Origin: JBMYZL01 sp049610385
Lineage (GTDB): Bacteria > Bacteroidota > Bacteroidia > Flavobacteriales_D > Sanyastnellaceae
DNA length: 64,000 nt
Direction of reading: 5' to 3'
NCBI GenBank assembly: GCA_049610385.1
Contig: JBMYZL010000001.1
Span: 124,001-188,000, forward strand
A model generated the notes under the pieces. That model did no database searches. It was not told where the DNA came from and saw only the letters and a program-made list of their open reading frames with translations. Each line of letters starts with the position of its first letter. The stretch's first letter is position 1. The translations under genes and the position numbers were made by a program. This document shows positions 62,920 to 64,000 of the stretch, piece after piece.

Positions 62920-64000
62920 TTAATTCTCCGCGATCCATTTTTGAATCAACGTCATGGCTTCTAGTTGCTGTGCCTCGGTGAGATTTTTGATTCGTGCTGC
63001 GCCATGGTCTTTTCCAGGCAAAAAGTAAGTACGGGCATCCAGCTTTTTCAAGGCTCTTGGAGAGGGGCGAAATGCTGTTGCATTCCATGTGTCCGAGGCT
63101 CCGTGAATATGGATAAAACGGTGTCCCTCATGGGTGAGCCAATCTTGAACATTCGCAGCCAACACCCCGCCATCGTATTCGGGGATGTCTGACCGGTTTT
63201 TCGGTACGAAAATCGCAGATGGGTGCGGTTGTTCCGGCAGGGCCCGAAACAGGCCAGAGAGATGCTCGGTTTGGTAAGAATAATAGCCGTACTCAACTGC
63301 ACATTGCACATAATGCGAAGCATAAGCAGACATGGATTCATCCGAAAAGAAATCCAATCCACTGACAGTAAGAAAATGATCTATCACGGTGTCGAGCGGG
63401 GCCAATTCTGGGTCAAAGACAAAGTCGTCACATGATGAACCCCATTGCCAAAAACTGAACGGATACTCCAACACCGCATATTCAAAGGCTTCTTCAAAAG
63501 ACAAGTATGAACCAAATTTGAGGTCGGCTCCTTTGGCATGCCATTGCAAGCGCAAAGCAGATGCATCGTATTCGGTCAGTAGCCTTCGTTGAACACCCGA
63601 AATCGCTGCTCTGCATGCATCGGTTCCTGCCGTGTCCAAAAAGTCATATATCCGCGTGTCTTCCAAGGCCAAATTGATCGGCGCCACATACGGGACACTC
63701 ACATCCACATCATCTGGGTAGAAGTATCTGTAATAAATGGTGGTTTGGCCGCCTTTGCTGATGCCCGAAGCCACCCAATCTTCAGGATAAAGCGCAGAAA
63801 GCACCTCACGTATCCGATGCAAGTCTGCTGCCGCCTGCCGAATGTTCAGGTATGTGTACTCCAGACTGTCTGGCATGCTTTCACCAAAGTATCTATGCTC
63901 CACAATGACCTGGTTGGCCGACAACCGCTCTGTCAACTCATAGGTGTAATTCCGACCGCGGCTATAGCCTTCTGTCACCAAAACCGTGGGGGCGTCAAAA
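62920..64000 (-). CDS. S37-like (PS-10/tripeptidyl aminopeptidase-type) serine peptidase, 5'-truncated
   Basis: At least 359 residues of an alpha/beta-hydrolase-type peptidase; the frame is open through the right edge, so the N-terminus and any signal peptide are missing. The nucleophile elbow GISKGGQTTIYYRYFYPDDVDVSVPYVAP matches the Peptidase_S37 family (Streptomyces PS-10 tripeptidyl aminopeptidase), where Ser in GxSxGG is catalytic. Additional family-like pieces are VIVEHRYFGES and GKDHGAARI (likely the catalytic His). Probably exported peptidase processing short peptides. The gap to trmH is pyrimidine-rich on the plus strand. Confidence 0.82.
   Translation of the reverse strand, partial: FDAPTVLVTEGYSRGRNYTYELTERLSANQVIVEHRYFGESMPDSLEYTYLNIRQAAADLHRIREVLSALYPEDWVASGISKGGQTTIYYRYFYPDDVDVSVPYVAPINLALEDTRIYDFLDTAGTDACRAAISGVQRRLLTEYDASALRLQWHAKGADLKFGSYLSFEEAFEYAVLEYPFSFWQWGSSCDDFVFDPELAPLDTVIDHFLTVSGLDFFSDESMSAYASHYVQCAVEYGYYSYQTEHLSGLFRALPEQPHPSAIFVPKNRSDIPEYDGGVLAANVQDWLTHEGHRFIHIHGASDTWNATAFRPSPRALKKLDARTYFLPGKDHGAARIKNLTEAQQLEAMTLIQKWIAEN

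Overview
The window comes from a member of the Bacteroidota, most likely the Flavobacteriales; genus is not readable from the sequence. Supporting signs are three secreted proteins with type IX secretion (T9SS) C-terminal tails, a type III glutamine synthetase, a TonB receptor with a carboxypeptidase-D-like N-terminal domain, the gene order rpsU-xer-hpf-tRNAs-tuf-secE-nusG-rplKAJL-rpoBC, and Bacteroidota-type promoters (TTTG, about 19-21 nt, TAnnTTTG). It is almost entirely chromosomal housekeeping DNA. I found no insertion sequence, prophage, CRISPR array, rRNA operon or origin.

Layout. 1-3.6 kb: end of a paaG-like gene, a DUF551 protein, rsmE, pckA and a DUF423 membrane protein. 3.8-10.8 kb: a secreted FG-GAP protein, mdh, a coupled MORN-repeat/subtilase pair and a FISUMP-domain protein. 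10.9-15.4 kb: an MBL hydrolase-LpxL-RarA operon divergent from a conserved gene of unknown function. 15.6-30.2 kb: on the minus strand, the transcription/translation supercluster with five tRNAs, subdivided by strong terminator hairpins after rpsU, hpf, tuf, rplL and rpoC. 30.2-33.7 kb: acyl-CoA dehydrogenase, a helix-hairpin-helix protein and an alanine/sodium symporter. 33.9-41.3 kb: PorE-like OmpA protein, purM, prfA, pyrF, preceded by glnA type III. 41.6-45.1 kb: a 1162-residue secreted PNGase F-like protein with an inserted lectin-like domain.

45.2-48.2 kb: a GshB-like ATP-grasp ligase overlapping a two-domain protein (N-formylglutamate amidohydrolase-like plus DUF1704/QEGLA metallopeptidase). 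48.2-54.2 kb: S4 protein, small membrane protein, GNAT enzyme, aminotransferase and three membrane or polyprenol-type glycosyltransferases, all on the minus strand. 54.2-58.5 kb: TonB receptor and dnaX, the latter split by an A11 run that looks like a slippage site. 58.6-59.8 kb: rpsF-rpsR-rplI. 60.4-64 kb: uvrB-trmH and the C-terminal part of an S37-type peptidase.

The points most worth following are the dnaX slippery run (a 361-residue gamma-like product, with a tau of about 587 residues reachable by losing one A), the ATP-grasp/QEGLA pair as a possible peptide or amide modification module, the lectin insertion in the PNGase F-like enzyme, and several terminators placed where they could set expression ratios (rplL|rpoB, and rpsU|xer ending in the xer start codon).
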